DNA of 64,000 bases from Herpetosiphon llansteffanensis (GCF_003205875.1 NZ_PUBZ01000103.1:142233-206232); one strand, 5' to 3'. Positions 9,052-18,078 are shown, counted from the first letter of the stretch. The notes: generated by a model not told the origin, from the sequence alone. Translations and numbers: made by a program.

Positions 9052-10443
9052 ATGTCTGAACAATCACCACTTAGCGAGCGTGAAATTGAAGTCTTGCAGC
9101 AGCTAGCGCTGGGTGCAAGCAATAACGAAATCGCCAATACGCTCGTCATCAGCCCCAACACAGTTAAAGTGCATATTCGCAATATCTATACAAAGTTAGG
9201 GGTTTTATCGCGAACAGAGGCAACGCTCGAAGCCGTGCGTCGCGGCTTAATTGAGGTTGCAATTAACCCAACCCTTGTGCCAGAGCCAGAAATTGTGCCA
9301 ACAGAGCCAGAACCGCTTGTTAGGCCCCCAAGCAGCGAGCCACCCCCAGCAGAACCAGTTCAAGCAACCACGATTGTGCAACCAACAATACCGTCCATAC
9401 CTGATCCAATTACCCCAGTGCTGACCCAACCAACCAATCAAATTACGATTCCGCGCAGCTATGCCTTGGCCATTTTGGGCGTATTGGGTGGGCTAATTGT
9501 GGCGGTGATGGCGATTGGCTGGATTGTTGTGCGCAGCAACATCACGCCAACAACCCAACCAGTGCCAACCACAGTTGTGAGCAATGTGTGGCAACCACTG
9601 ACTGCATTGCCCCAACCAACCTATCAACATACCGGGGTCTTTTTGGCCGATAGCTTGCTTGTAATTGGCGGCAATACCGAGACGGGAGTGGTCGAGCAAA
9701 CATGGCAACTCAACCTCGCGACGGGAGCTTGGCGGGAGCTTGCGCCCAAGCCAACAGCGGTCGCAGCCAGTGGCGCAGTGCAGATTGCAGGCCAAATTTA
9801 TGTGGCTGGAGGTCGCGATAAAAATGGCAATGCAAGCAAGAGTTTTGAGATTTTTGACCTGGCCCAAAATCGCTGGCAAAGCGGGCCAGCCATGCCTGAA
9901 GCGCGCGCCAATGCCATGGTTGCGGCAATCGATGGCAAAGTGTATGTGTTTGGCGGCGAAAACGAAAGCGTGATTGCCGCAACCAGCTTTATTTATAGCC
10001 CCGATAGCAAAAGCTGGAGCCAAGGTGCACCGATTCCATTGCCATTACGCGATGCAGCGATTGCCCAAAACGGCAGCGATGTCGTGTTGATTGGTGGCCA
10101 AACCACCACCGGCCCAAACCTCAAAACCTGGCGCTTGCAAACTGGCGCTTGGCAGGCCTTGGCCGATTTGCCAGCCCCACGGATTGACGCAGGCGCAGTG
10201 TTTATTACCAATCAAATCTATGTGGTTGGTGGCGCGGAAGGCGATCAGCCGGTGCTGGTGTTGCAAAACAACCTGTGGACAACAACCGATTTACGCACTG
10301 GCCATGCCCTCAGCGAACACCTCGTGCTATCAAATGCTCGGGATATTTATAGCATTGGTGGGTGGAATGGCACGAATGCGCTCGCTGAAACTCGCAGCTG
10401 GACACCAATTACCAACATCTTTTTGCCAGGTGTGGGCAGATAG
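9052..10443 (+). CDS. LuxR-type HTH, one TM helix and kelch beta-propeller
   Basis: A 463-residue protein. The ATG at 9052 is preferred to an upstream TTG because GAGG precedes it and the HTH begins at once. Residues 8-65 form a LuxR/GerE HTH (LSEREIEVLQQLALGASNNE, then NTVKVHIRNIYTKLGV). A Pro/Glu-rich linker follows, then one TM helix at about 141-165 (YALAILGVLGGLIVAVMAIG). The remainder is a kelch propeller with repeated VYVFGG/IYVAGG blades. There is no receiver domain. The topology, DNA-binding end inside and propeller outside, is that of ToxR/CadC-type one-component membrane regulators but with a different sensor. It is convergent with, and directly abuts, the phosphoesterase gene. Confidence 0.85.
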   Translation: MSEQSPLSEREIEVLQQLALGASNNEIANTLVISPNTVKVHIRNIYTKLGVLSRTEATLEAVRRGLIEVAINPTLVPEPEIVPTEPEPLVRPPSSEPPPAEPVQATTIVQPTIPSIPDPITPVLTQPTNQITIPRSYALAILGVLGGLIVAVMAIGWIVVRSNITPTTQPVPTTVVSNVWQPLTALPQPTYQHTGVFLADSLLVIGGNTETGVVEQTWQLNLATGAWRELAPKPTAVAASGAVQIAGQIYVAGGRDKNGNASKSFEIFDLAQNRWQSGPAMPEARANAMVAAIDGKVYVFGGENESVIAATSFIYSPDSKSWSQGAPIPLPLRDAAIAQNGSDVVLIGGQTTTGPNLKTWRLQTGAWQALADLPAPRIDAGAVFITNQIYVVGGAEGDQPVLVLQNNLWTTTDLRTGHALSEHLVLSNARDIYSIGGWNGTNALAETRSWTPITNIFLPGVGR

Positions 10444-11178
10444 CTACATCCCAAAGCTCAAACGGGCAGCCAAAATATTGGGCAAGCCATGTTCAAGCAT
10501 CAAGGTTTGGGTGCGCCGAATATTGTAAGTTGTGCGATGGAAGGTGACCGTTTGTTGCTCATCGTCGTAAATCGCCCAGCCGGAGCGGGCATCGCCATCG
10601 CGGGGTTGACCAACACCGCCAGCATTGATGATATAGCGCTTATCGGGCTGCAACTTGAGCACCAAGTTATCAGTAGGAATCGTGGCGGTGCAATGGTCGC
10701 CAAGCATATCGGCAGTAAAAATAACTGGCTGATGCGTATGGCCAACAAAGCAAATAGGTGTGCTAAAATGATCAAACGAATAGGTTGCTCCCACCGTATC
10801 AAGTAAATATTCCCAAACTGGGTCGCGTGGACTCCCATGGGCCAACGTAACCGTATCATTCACCTGCTGCATGGGGCTAAGGCTGAGCAAAAACTCGCGA
10901 TTTTCCTCGGTTAATTGCGAACCATTCCATTCGTTGGCAATCCGAGCATCACGATTAAAATTCGACAGCGAAATTGAGCCAAGGCAACCGAGGTCGTGAT
11001 TGCCGACCAACATCGCTTGCTGGCGTTCACGCATGAGCGCAACACATTCATTTGGTTGAGGCCCATAACCAACCGTATCACCCAAACACCAAACCGAATC
11101 GACCTCGCCTGCTGCTCCAAGAACAGCTTCCAGTGCGGCTAAGTTAGCATGAATATCAGCAAGAACCAGAACCCGCAT
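10444..11178 (-). CDS. Calcineurin-like metallophosphoesterase (YfcE/MJ0936 type)
   Basis: A 244-residue cytoplasmic phosphoesterase. The metal-binding motifs are all present: DIHANLAALEAVL (residues 8-20), GDTVGYGP (about 34-41), GNHD (about 59-62) and GHTHQP (about 147-152). These coordinate a di-metal centre in the family, whose members hydrolyse phosphodiesters. The natural substrate cannot be told from sequence. The ATG is at 11178. The gene ends exactly where the convergent HTH-kelch gene ends, with no room for a terminator between them. Confidence 0.9.
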   Translation of the reverse strand: MRVLVLADIHANLAALEAVLGAAGEVDSVWCLGDTVGYGPQPNECVALMRERQQAMLVGNHDLGCLGSISLSNFNRDARIANEWNGSQLTEENREFLLSLSPMQQVNDTVTLAHGSPRDPVWEYLLDTVGATYSFDHFSTPICFVGHTHQPVIFTADMLGDHCTATIPTDNLVLKLQPDKRYIINAGGVGQPRDGDARSGWAIYDDEQQTVTFHRTTYNIRRTQTLMLEHGLPNILAARLSFGM

Positions 11179-11229
11179 GTGTTACCTTTCTGCAATCAAG
11201 CGCTGTTTCTGTGGCAAGGGTTGGTAGAG

Positions 11230-11235
11230 TATAAT
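11230..11235 (+). promoter_or_regulatory. Probable -10 box of the GerMN gene
   Basis: A perfect TATAAT 39 bases before the GTG start at 11274. No convincing -35 hexamer is visible at the usual distance. Confidence 0.45.
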
Positions 11236-11273
11236 GGCGGTCAGAAGCCTTTTGAGCTTGAACGAGGAACGTC

Positions 11274-12908
11274 GTGGAACCAGTGCATCATTGCCCATAT
11301 GTGGGCCTTAAACAAAATCGTGCGATTCGTTTCGCGAGTCCTACGTCGGAGCACCGCTGCTACATAACTGGTGAGGCCCACGATATTCCAGTGCCCCAAG
11401 CCGCGTTTTGTTTAAGTAGCAACCATGTGCGTTGCCCATTATATACTGGTGAAGATCTGCCGATTGAGCAGGCGGCTAGCCCGCCTACGTCGGTTGGGGT
11501 TGGTGGTTGGCGCGGTTGGCTCGCTGGCTTATCCACCCGCGATCGCCGCATTTATGCCACCTTGGTTGGCTTGCTTTGCTTAATTATTGTGGCCTATGCC
11601 ATTAGTGGGGTTGTCTTATTTAGCAACAACTCCAGCACTACGACACCGAGCACCACAGCGTTGGTCGTGCAACCAACCAACATTGGCCCAACAGTAACCG
11701 TTTCACCATCGCCAAATGCCTTTGCCACAGCAGCGGTTCGTCAAACTCAAACAGCCGAAGCTATCGCTCTAACCACTACCGCCACTCCTTCGGTCTCTGC
11801 TACACCATCGGCTTCTGCAACCACTCAGGTGATTCTTGCATCGCCTACATTTGTTATTGTACCGCCAACTGAAGATGTGATTGTTGCTAGTCCAACTCCT
11901 AGCATTCCGTTTGCCACCGATCTGCCAACCTTCGAGCCAACCTTATCGCCAATTGCGACGACGGTTGTGCCAACCGTTGAACCAACAATTGAGCCAACCC
12001 TCGAACCAACAATCGAGCCAACAATTGCACCAACCGTTGAACCAACAATCGAGCCAACCACAGAGCCGCTGCCAGAGCCAACTGCCCAGCCAACCGAGGA
12101 AACTGGTGGCCGTGAGGTCAATCAATTGACGCTGTTTTATGCAGATAGCACCGGCCAAGTGTTGGTGCCGGTTTCGCGCCAAATTGCAACAACGCGTCGG
12201 CCACGCACTGCTGCGATCCACGAGTTGATTGCTGGTGCGCGCAGCGATTTGCGCAGTTTGTTGCCCAGCGATACCCAATTGCTTGGGCTACGCTTAAACA
12301 ATGGCATCGCTACGGCTAATTTTAACCGTATCCCGACGTTTGGCAATTCAGGCGTGGAAGATTTGGGCTTGCGTTCGATCGTTTTGGCCTTGACTGAACA
12401 ACCAGACGTTAGCCAAGTGCAGCTTCAAGTCCAAGGCCAGAATCTTGGTGGCTTGCGTTACCGACCCAACGTCAACCCCGATAATCCACAGGGTTTAAAT
12501 GGCCAGTTTAACACAACTTCGTTCTTACCGTTGTATTTTCAAGCCAGCACTGGCCGTTGGGTGCGCGTGATGCGCCTTGTGCCAAGCACCAAAACCGAGG
12601 CGCGAGCCACTATCGATGAGCTTATTCGTGGTGCGGGCCGCTATAGTAACGTAGTCAGCAGCGCGATTCCTAGCACGAGCCAAGTTCGGCGCTTGGTCAT
12701 TGTCGATGGCGTGGCGCAGCTCGATCTCAGCGCTGAATTCAGCCAAACCAGCAATCCCCGCGCAGCCGTTGATGCCTTGGTCTTGGCATTAACTTCGTTC
12801 AGCAGCGTACAGCAGGTCTTTATCACAATCGAAGGCCAGTCGCTCAGCGCTATCTGGGGCGAATCATTCAGTAATCCGTTCACGCGCCCAGAGCTCAATC
12901 CTGAATAA
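11274..12908 (+). CDS. Four-Cys module, TM helix and two GerMN domains
   Basis: A 544-residue protein starting with GTG after GAGGAAC. Residues 5-60 form a compact cysteine module (Cys7, 29, 46, 54; pieces CPYVGLKQNRAIRF, HRCYITGE, FCLSSNHVRCPLY). I have seen this spacing at the N-terminus of varied Chloroflexota membrane proteins; it looks like a cytoplasmic metal-binding cap. A TM helix lies at about 92-117 (IYATLVGLLCLIIVAYAISG). A Ser/Thr/Pro linker with EPTIEPT-type repeats then leads to two GerMN domains (about 285-390 and 420-540; LTLFYADSTGQVLVPVSRQI starts the first). GerMN is found in GerM and other spore- or envelope-associated proteins and may bind peptidoglycan-related ligands. 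Role unknown. Confidence 0.8.
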   Translation: MEPVHHCPYVGLKQNRAIRFASPTSEHRCYITGEAHDIPVPQAAFCLSSNHVRCPLYTGEDLPIEQAASPPTSVGVGGWRGWLAGLSTRDRRIYATLVGLLCLIIVAYAISGVVLFSNNSSTTTPSTTALVVQPTNIGPTVTVSPSPNAFATAAVRQTQTAEAIALTTTATPSVSATPSASATTQVILASPTFVIVPPTEDVIVASPTPSIPFATDLPTFEPTLSPIATTVVPTVEPTIEPTLEPTIEPTIAPTVEPTIEPTTEPLPEPTAQPTEETGGREVNQLTLFYADSTGQVLVPVSRQIATTRRPRTAAIHELIAGARSDLRSLLPSDTQLLGLRLNNGIATANFNRIPTFGNSGVEDLGLRSIVLALTEQPDVSQVQLQVQGQNLGGLRYRPNVNPDNPQGLNGQFNTTSFLPLYFQASTGRWVRVMRLVPSTKTEARATIDELIRGAGRYSNVVSSAIPSTSQVRRLVIVDGVAQLDLSAEFSQTSNPRAAVDALVLALTSFSSVQQVFITIEGQSLSAIWGESFSNPFTRPELNPE

Positions 12909-13380
12909 GATTAGTAGGGGTTAGGGGCTAGGGGTCAGGGGCTAGGTGTGTAATGGTTAATTGGATGGGCAATAGTGTTCCCTCACCCCCAACCCCTCTC
13001 CCACTGAACGCTGGAGAGGGGAGCACGCGTTTTTACCGACGAATTGCGCAAGAACCACGAAGTTAAAGCCCCTCGCCCGCGACACGGGAGAGGGGTTGGG
13101 GTGAGGGGATCAGGATGTGGTTAACCCAATAAATCGAAACTTCGTGCTCTTCGTGTCCTTCGTGGTTAAAAAAACCTAATCAAAACAATCTGTGGCAATC
13201 TGTGGCTAACGAAAAGGATGAAGGATGAATTATGAGGGATGAATTTTGAATCCTACCAGCCCATAGCCAATAGCGACTTCCCCTTCGTGCTCTTCGTGTC
13301 CTTCGTGGTTTCAATACAATCTCCACTAGCCAAAAGCCCATAGCCCATAGCCAATTAACTCCCCTGCCTAGATCACACCT
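12909..13380. repeat. Repeat island between the GerMN and tex genes
   Basis: No gene. It contains one GC-rich inverted-repeat element (listed separately) plus short repeated words: CTTCGTGTCCTTCGTGGTT (about 13148 and 13293), CAATCTGTGGC (about 13190), GATGAAGGATGAATTATGAG, and TAGCCCATAGCCAAT. The same words recur in most other intergenic islands of the window. Confidence 0.85.
12980..13108 (+). repeat. GC-rich inverted-repeat element, copy 1
   Basis: About 129 bp with outer arms CCCTCACCCCCAACCCCTCT and GGGAGAGGGGTTGGGGTGAG. The core reads CCGACGAATTGCG, then AAGAACCAC and TTAAAGCCCCTCGCCCGCG. Copies 2 (17042), 3 (46119) and 4 (63778) share arms and core; copies 1 and 4 point one way and copies 2 and 3 the other. 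There is no T-run, so it is not a simple terminator. It resembles a MITE or REP-like element. Confidence 0.8.
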
Positions 13381-13426
13381 GCTATGTTAAAATGCAGCTA
13401 TTGGTTTAGCTAGATTGGGAACGTGT

Positions 13427-15547
13427 ATGGATTATGCTCATTTAATTGCCAAAAGCTTGACGGTGCGTGCCGACCAAGTTACCGCCGCAATTCAATTGTT
13501 TGATGCTGGCAATACCTTGCCGTTTGTCGCTCGCTACCGCAAGGAGCAAACTGGCGGCTTGGATGAAGAGCAACTGCGCAGCATCCAAAGCCAAATTGCC
13601 CGTTTACGCGAGCTTGATGAGCGCCGCGAGGCGATTTTGAATGCTCTGCGTGAACAAGGCAACTTGACTGATGCGCTCGCCCAAGCCTTGGCCGAAGCCA
13701 GCGATAAAACAACGCTCGAAGATTTGTATGCACCTTTCAAGCCCAAACGCCGCACCCGCGCCAGCATCGCCCGCGAACGTGGCCTCGAAGGCTTGGCCGA
13801 AATTATCCAAATGCAGCCCAACGATGCGCTTGAAGCAACTGCCCGTCAGTTTCTCAACGACCACGTTGCGAGTGTTGATGAGGTCTTGGCCGGAGCGCGC
13901 GATATTGTGGCCGAGCAACTGAGCGAGCATCCAGAAGTGCGCCGCCAAACCCGCGAACGAGCCTTGCGTTGGGGCGTTGCTCGCAGCGAGTTAATCACCG
14001 ATGCAGACGATAGCAAAGGCCTATATCAGACCTACTATCAATTCGAAGCCATCGCCAATCGGCTCAAACCCTACCAAGTGCTGGCGCTCAATCGCGGCGA
14101 GGCCGAACATATTTTGCGCTTCAAAATTCAGGTCAGCGAACGCGATTGGGCCGATGTTGCCGCCAAATATTTTCCACTCGATCAACGCTCGCCTTGGGCC
14201 GAGCAACTGCGCTTGGCAGTGCACGATGGTGCTGAGCGCTTGCTGCTGCCAGCGATCGAGCGCGATGTGCGCCGTGCGCTAACTGAACAGGCAGAAAGCC
14301 ATGCGATTACCGTTTTTGCCAAAAACGTGCATTCGTTGTTGTTGCAAGCGCCAATTGCCAATAACGTCGTTTTGGGGCTTGACCCAGGTTTTCGCACTGG
14401 CTGCAAAGTGGCGATTATCGGCCAAACTGGCAATGTGCTGACCACTGCCACAATTTATCCGCATAGTGGCGCGGCGGCGCGCGAACGAGCGTTTCAAGAA
14501 TTGCTGGGTTTGATCAAACGCTACACTGTGAGTTTAATCGCCATCGGCAATGGCACAGCATCACGTGAAACCGAGCAATTGGTCGCCGATGTGATTCGCC
14601 AACAAGCTGGCCTCAAATATTTGATTGTTAGCGAAGCCGGAGCCAGCGTTTATAGCGCCAGCACACTTGCCCGCAACGAATTGCCCGATCTCGATGTGAG
14701 TTTGCGCGGCGCGGTTTCGATTGCGCGGCGGGTGCAAGATCCACTCGCCGAGTTGGTTAAAATTGAGCCAAAAGCGATTGGCGTGGGCATGTATCAACAC
14801 GATGTTGATCAAGCGGCGCTCGGCAATGCGCTCGATGGCGTGGTTGAAAGTGCGGTTAATAATGTTGGTGTTGATGTCAACACAGCCTCGCCTGCACTCT
14901 TGCGCTACGTTGCGGGCATTGGTCCCAAACTTTCGGCCCAGATTGTCAGCCATCGCGAGGAGCATGGGCCATTTCGTTCGCGCGTCGCACTCAAAAAAGT
15001 CAAAGGCTTGGGGCCAAAAGCCTTTGAACAAGCAGCAGGCTTTTTGCGCATTCGCGATGGCGATGAGGCCTTAGATGCCAGCGCCATTCACCCAGAAAGC
15101 TATGCTGTAGCACGAAATTTGCTAGCCAAGCTCAATATCAACGCCAAAACAGGCCGCAACGAACGCATCAAACGCTTGGAAGATCTGAAAAATCAGCCAT
15201 TGCATGGCCTCGCGGCAGAATTAGGCACTGGTGTGCCAACCCTGATCGATATTATCGATCAATTGCTGCGGCCAGGCCGCGACCCGCGCGACGATGTGCC
15301 AACGCCAATTTTGCGCAGCGATGTGCTGGCTTTTGAAGATTTGCAGCCAGGCATGCAGCTCAAAGGCACAGTGCGCAATGTCGTCGATTGGGGCGCATTC
15401 ATCGATTTGGGGGTCAAGCACGATGGCTTGTTGCACCGTTCGCAAATTCCCCGTGGCCTGAGTTTGAGCGTTGGCGATATTGTGGATGTTAGCATTCAAT
15501 CAATCGACCAAGAACGCAAACGGATTGCCCTCGTTTTAGCACAATAA
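13427..15547 (+). CDS. tex: Tex-family RNA-binding protein (YqgF, HhH, S1)
   Basis: A 706-residue protein with complete Tex architecture: N-terminal helical region containing LYAPFKPKRRTRASIARERG, a YqgF/RNase-H-like domain (VLGLDPGFRTGCKVAIIGQT, about residue 320), paired helix-hairpin-helix segments (YVAGIGPKLSAQIVSHREEH; VKGLGPKAFEQAAGF), and a C-terminal S1 domain (GMQLKGTVRNVVDWGAFIDL) ending at IALVLAQ. Tex and eukaryotic Spt6 are homologues and bind RNA; Tex affects transcription and is often essential. The ATG at 13427 follows TTGGGAACGTGT; an in-frame TTG at 13415 is the alternative. The enzyme downstream begins 84 bases after the stop. Confidence 0.95.
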   Translation: MDYAHLIAKSLTVRADQVTAAIQLFDAGNTLPFVARYRKEQTGGLDEEQLRSIQSQIARLRELDERREAILNALREQGNLTDALAQALAEASDKTTLEDLYAPFKPKRRTRASIARERGLEGLAEIIQMQPNDALEATARQFLNDHVASVDEVLAGARDIVAEQLSEHPEVRRQTRERALRWGVARSELITDADDSKGLYQTYYQFEAIANRLKPYQVLALNRGEAEHILRFKIQVSERDWADVAAKYFPLDQRSPWAEQLRLAVHDGAERLLLPAIERDVRRALTEQAESHAITVFAKNVHSLLLQAPIANNVVLGLDPGFRTGCKVAIIGQTGNVLTTATIYPHSGAAARERAFQELLGLIKRYTVSLIAIGNGTASRETEQLVADVIRQQAGLKYLIVSEAGASVYSASTLARNELPDLDVSLRGAVSIARRVQDPLAELVKIEPKAIGVGMYQHDVDQAALGNALDGVVESAVNNVGVDVNTASPALLRYVAGIGPKLSAQIVSHREEHGPFRSRVALKKVKGLGPKAFEQAAGFLRIRDGDEALDASAIHPESYAVARNLLAKLNINAKTGRNERIKRLEDLKNQPLHGLAAELGTGVPTLIDIIDQLLRPGRDPRDDVPTPILRSDVLAFEDLQPGMQLKGTVRNVVDWGAFIDLGVKHDGLLHRSQIPRGLSLSVGDIVDVSIQSIDQERKRIALVLAQ

Positions 15548-15576
15548 TTGGGGCAGCCTGCGGTACAATAGACGGC

Positions 15577-15598
15577 GGCGCTAGCGCAATCTAGCGCC
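15577..15598 (+). promoter_or_regulatory. Hairpin in the leader of the DHS-like gene
   Basis: Perfect 8-bp stem GGCGCTAG / CTAGCGCC with a six-base loop, 34 bases before the GTG start. No T-run follows. It may stabilise the message or be a weak terminator for tex. Confidence 0.4.
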
Positions 15599-15631
15599 TT
15601 AATCTTTGCATTATCAATAAAGAGGTAGCTT

Positions 15632-16609
15632 GTGAGCACAACTCCTATCAGCGATTTTTTGCGCCATAACTTTCGCCACTTCAATGCGGCAGCCTTAATC
15701 GATGCCAGCGATGGCTATGTGCAGCACCTGGCCAACAATGGCAAAATGATGATCACCCTTGCAGGCGCGATGAGTACCGCCGAATTGGGCCTCTCGTTGG
15801 CCGAAATGATTCGCCAAGACAAAGTGCAGATTATTTCGTGTACCGGCGCGAATCTCGAAGAAGATTTGTTTAACTTGGTGGCGCACGATTACTACGAACG
15901 CGTGCCGCATTATCGCGATTTAACGCCTGATGATGAAGCAGAACTCTTGGCTCGCCATATGAATCGCGTCACCGACACCTGTATTCCAGAAGAAGAAGCC
16001 ATGCGCCGCTTGGAACGGGCCTTGGTCGATGAATGGACATCAGCCGATGCAGCAGGCGAGCGCTACTTTCCTCACGAGTTTTTATATCGGATCTTGCGCA
16101 AGGGCGTTTTAGAAGAATATTTCCAAATCGATATTAAAGATTCGTGGATGTACGCCGCGATGGAGAAAAACCTGCCAATCATCGTGCCAGGCTGGGAAGA
16201 TTCGACGACTGGGAATATGTTTGCAGCTCACGTTATGCAAGGCGAAGTCAAGAATGTGCACACCGTGCGCACGGGCATCGAATACATGACCTACTTGGCC
16301 GAGTGGTATATCGAAACCAGCAAAACCCATTCAATTGGCTTCTACCAAATTGGCGGTGGCATCGCTGGCGACTTCCCAATTTGTGTTGTGCCAATGTTGC
16401 ACCAAGACATGCAGATGGGCAATGTGCCAGTTTGGGGCTACTTCTGCCAAATCAGCGATTCGACCACCAGCTATGGATCGTACTCAGGCGCTGTGCCCAA
16501 CGAAAAAATCACCTGGGGCAAGTTGGAGCCAACCACGCCTAAGTTTATCGTTGAATCCGATGCCTCAATCGTGGCTCCGTTGATGTTTGCCTTGATTTTG
16601 GGGCAATAA
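15632..16609 (+). CDS. Deoxyhypusine-synthase-like enzyme
   Basis: A 325-residue NAD-dependent spermidine-processing enzyme by homology. The family's NAD-binding and active-site stretches are visible: TLAGAMSTAELG (about 42-53), CTGANLEEDLF (about 70-80), GGGIAGDFPI, SYGSYSGAVPNEKITWGKLE, and the C-terminal SDASIVAPLMFALI. The catalytic lysine that forms the enzyme-substrate imine in the eukaryotic enzyme aligns with K297 of TWGK. Eukaryotic DHS modifies eIF5A, which bacteria lack, so the product here is probably a free polyamine such as homospermidine or an unknown protein target. The start is GTG after AGAGGTAGCT. No other polyamine gene is in the window. Confidence 0.85.
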   Translation: MSTTPISDFLRHNFRHFNAAALIDASDGYVQHLANNGKMMITLAGAMSTAELGLSLAEMIRQDKVQIISCTGANLEEDLFNLVAHDYYERVPHYRDLTPDDEAELLARHMNRVTDTCIPEEEAMRRLERALVDEWTSADAAGERYFPHEFLYRILRKGVLEEYFQIDIKDSWMYAAMEKNLPIIVPGWEDSTTGNMFAAHVMQGEVKNVHTVRTGIEYMTYLAEWYIETSKTHSIGFYQIGGGIAGDFPICVVPMLHQDMQMGNVPVWGYFCQISDSTTSYGSYSGAVPNEKITWGKLEPTTPKFIVESDASIVAPLMFALILGQ

Positions 16610-17336
16610 ATAGAGCATAGAACATAAGCTATAGGCTATTGGCTTTGGGCTATTGGCGATTGGAATGATTGATTTTTGGTACTTCCAAGATATTTAGTTC
16701 CAAAGCCGATAGCCTTCATCTTTTATTTTAACCACGAATTGCCCGAATTCCACGAATGATATTCTCGCCAGCCCATAACTTCATCCCTCATAATTCTTCC
16801 TTCATCCTTTATTTTAGCCACAGATTAGCACAGATTTTTAGGATTAGGTTCGTGCCAACCCATAGCCAATAGCCATTATTGCTCTGCACCGCTGCGTTAA
16901 AAATGTGATCCACGAAGCGCACGAAGGGCCACGAAGGGGAATTGGCTCTGGGCTTTTGGCTAACGGAGATTGTTTGGAGTTTCATCAAATGTTCCGCTAG
17001 CCAATAGCTGTATTGGTTCATCACGTTAACCACAATCTGATCCCCTCACCCCAACCCCTCTCCCGTGGCGCGGGCGAGGGGCTTTAATCCCGTGGTTTTG
17101 ACGCAATTTGTCGGTGAAACACCGGTGCTCCCCCTCGCCCGCGTCCAGTGGGAGAGGGGGGTGGGGGGATCAGGTTGCCAATCCAATGTACCAGTACACC
17201 TAGCCCATAGCCTTGCATCCCTTTTCTGACTTTTGATTTTCGCCTTCTGCCTTCATCCCTACATATATAGCCATGGATCGATACTTGCTTGAGACAGGCA
17301 CTCAAGGAAGCGCCGATAAACATCTAGCTCAGTTTG
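16610..17336. repeat. Repeat island downstream of the DHS-like gene
   Basis: No gene. It holds GGCTATTGGCTTTGGGCTAT-type words (about 16635), GCCACAGATTAGCACAG (about 16816), CGAAGCGCACGAAGGGCCACG (reverse version of the TTCGTG family, about 16913), and GC-rich element copy 2. An apparent open frame at 17084-17323 is only a read-through of that element. Confidence 0.85.
17042..17168 (-). repeat. GC-rich inverted-repeat element, copy 2
   Basis: Same arms as copy 1 (CCCTCACCCCAACCCCTCTC at the left), core in the opposite orientation (TTTTGACGCAATTTGTCGG). About 127 bp. Confidence 0.8.
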
Positions 17337-17558
17337 TTAATCGCGCGCTTGCTGTTGGGTTGGATTGTGGCCCAACCGACCAAACATCGCTAAGCATTTA
17401 AACCCAATTGCTGCATCAACACAATTCAGATGATAGTGATCGCAGGCAACATAACCATTATGCTTGGGGCAAATCGTTCCAACTGATAGGCGGCAATCGA
17501 TGCGCCCAAAGAAAATAGTTGGCAAATTGTGGCAGAGATTTATCCGGGTAATCGTCAA
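17337..17558 (-). CDS. Doubtful short Cys/His-rich ORF or gene fragment
   Basis: A 73-codon frame from a TTG. Residues 20-58 contain an arrangement that could bind zinc: IDCRLSVGTICPKHNGY followed by ACDHYHLNC and FKC. No ribosome site is visible and the flanks are repeat DNA. It may be the remnant of a larger gene. I do not recognise the family. Confidence 0.25.
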   Translation of the reverse strand: MTITRINLCHNLPTIFFGRIDCRLSVGTICPKHNGYVACDHYHLNCVDAAIGFKCLAMFGRLGHNPTQQQARD

Positions 17559-17801
17559 CGTTAAGCCTAGCCCAACCAGTAACTACTGTTAGCGCAATGT
17601 TAAAAAGTAGCCAAAAAGAAATTTCCTAGGAACGTTCGCGATTATTCAACGTTCTACTTACAACGAAAGCAAATTGGGTAAATTAGTTGGTTAACTTGAA
17701 ATTGTAGGCTGAAACCATAGTTTTCTTGATGGAGAAAACGTTTCCAACCATCAAGCGAGGCTATTGGTGAATAGTAGAAACGAAAGGGTAGTAGCACACA
17801 A

Positions 17802-18026
17802 ATGAGCATGGTACTTGAAACACAAACATATACAATCAAAATTTCGCCTAATGCAGATGAGCAGAGCATTTCGATTGTGCGCTCTGATGGCATCGAGGCT
17901 ACATGTTACCAACTTAACGAAGTGATAACCGTTGTCGAAGTGCTCGGCGGGCGCGGCTGGTGGCAACAACACCAAACCCAAATTCGCAGCCTGCTCGAAG
18001 CCTGCTTTGGGGAAACCGTCTGTTAA
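17802..18026 (+). CDS. Small hypothetical protein
   Basis: A 74-residue soluble protein, MSMVLETQTYTIKISPNADE at the start, acidic in the middle, ending WWQQHQTQIRSLLEACFGETVC. AAAGGG lies 17 bases before the ATG. A textbook terminator follows 18 bases after the stop, which supports a real transcript ending here. The predicted alternation of strand and C-terminal helix suggests a folded domain. Family not recognised. The frame sits between a repeat island and the convergent acyl-CoA ligase gene. Confidence 0.5.
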   Translation: MSMVLETQTYTIKISPNADEQSISIVRSDGIEATCYQLNEVITVVEVLGGRGWWQQHQTQIRSLLEACFGETVC

Positions 18027-18043
18027 ACCCCAAGCCATAGATC

Positions 18044-18076
18044 AAACAGGGCGGATCTTGCATCCGCCCTGTTTTT
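18044..18076. terminator. Bidirectional intrinsic terminator
   Basis: 13-bp stem AAACAGGGCGGAT / ATCCGCCCTGTTT with a five-base loop and TTTTT on the plus side. It serves the small gene at 17802 and, through the A-run on the other strand, the ligase gene ending at 18079. Confidence 0.85.
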
Positions 18077-18078
18077 AT

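Noticed and set aside
11825..12121. Minus-strand frame with GSIVGSTVG repeats
   Set aside because: It mirrors the Pro/Thr/Glu linker repeats of the GerMN gene and has no ribosome site.
12980..13108. GC-rich element as a strong terminator
   Set aside because: Arms are long but no T-run follows, and copies are far from gene ends in some islands.
17084..17323. Possible small gene on the minus strand
   Set aside because: The frame simply reads through a GC-rich repeat element and its flanks; no start signal.
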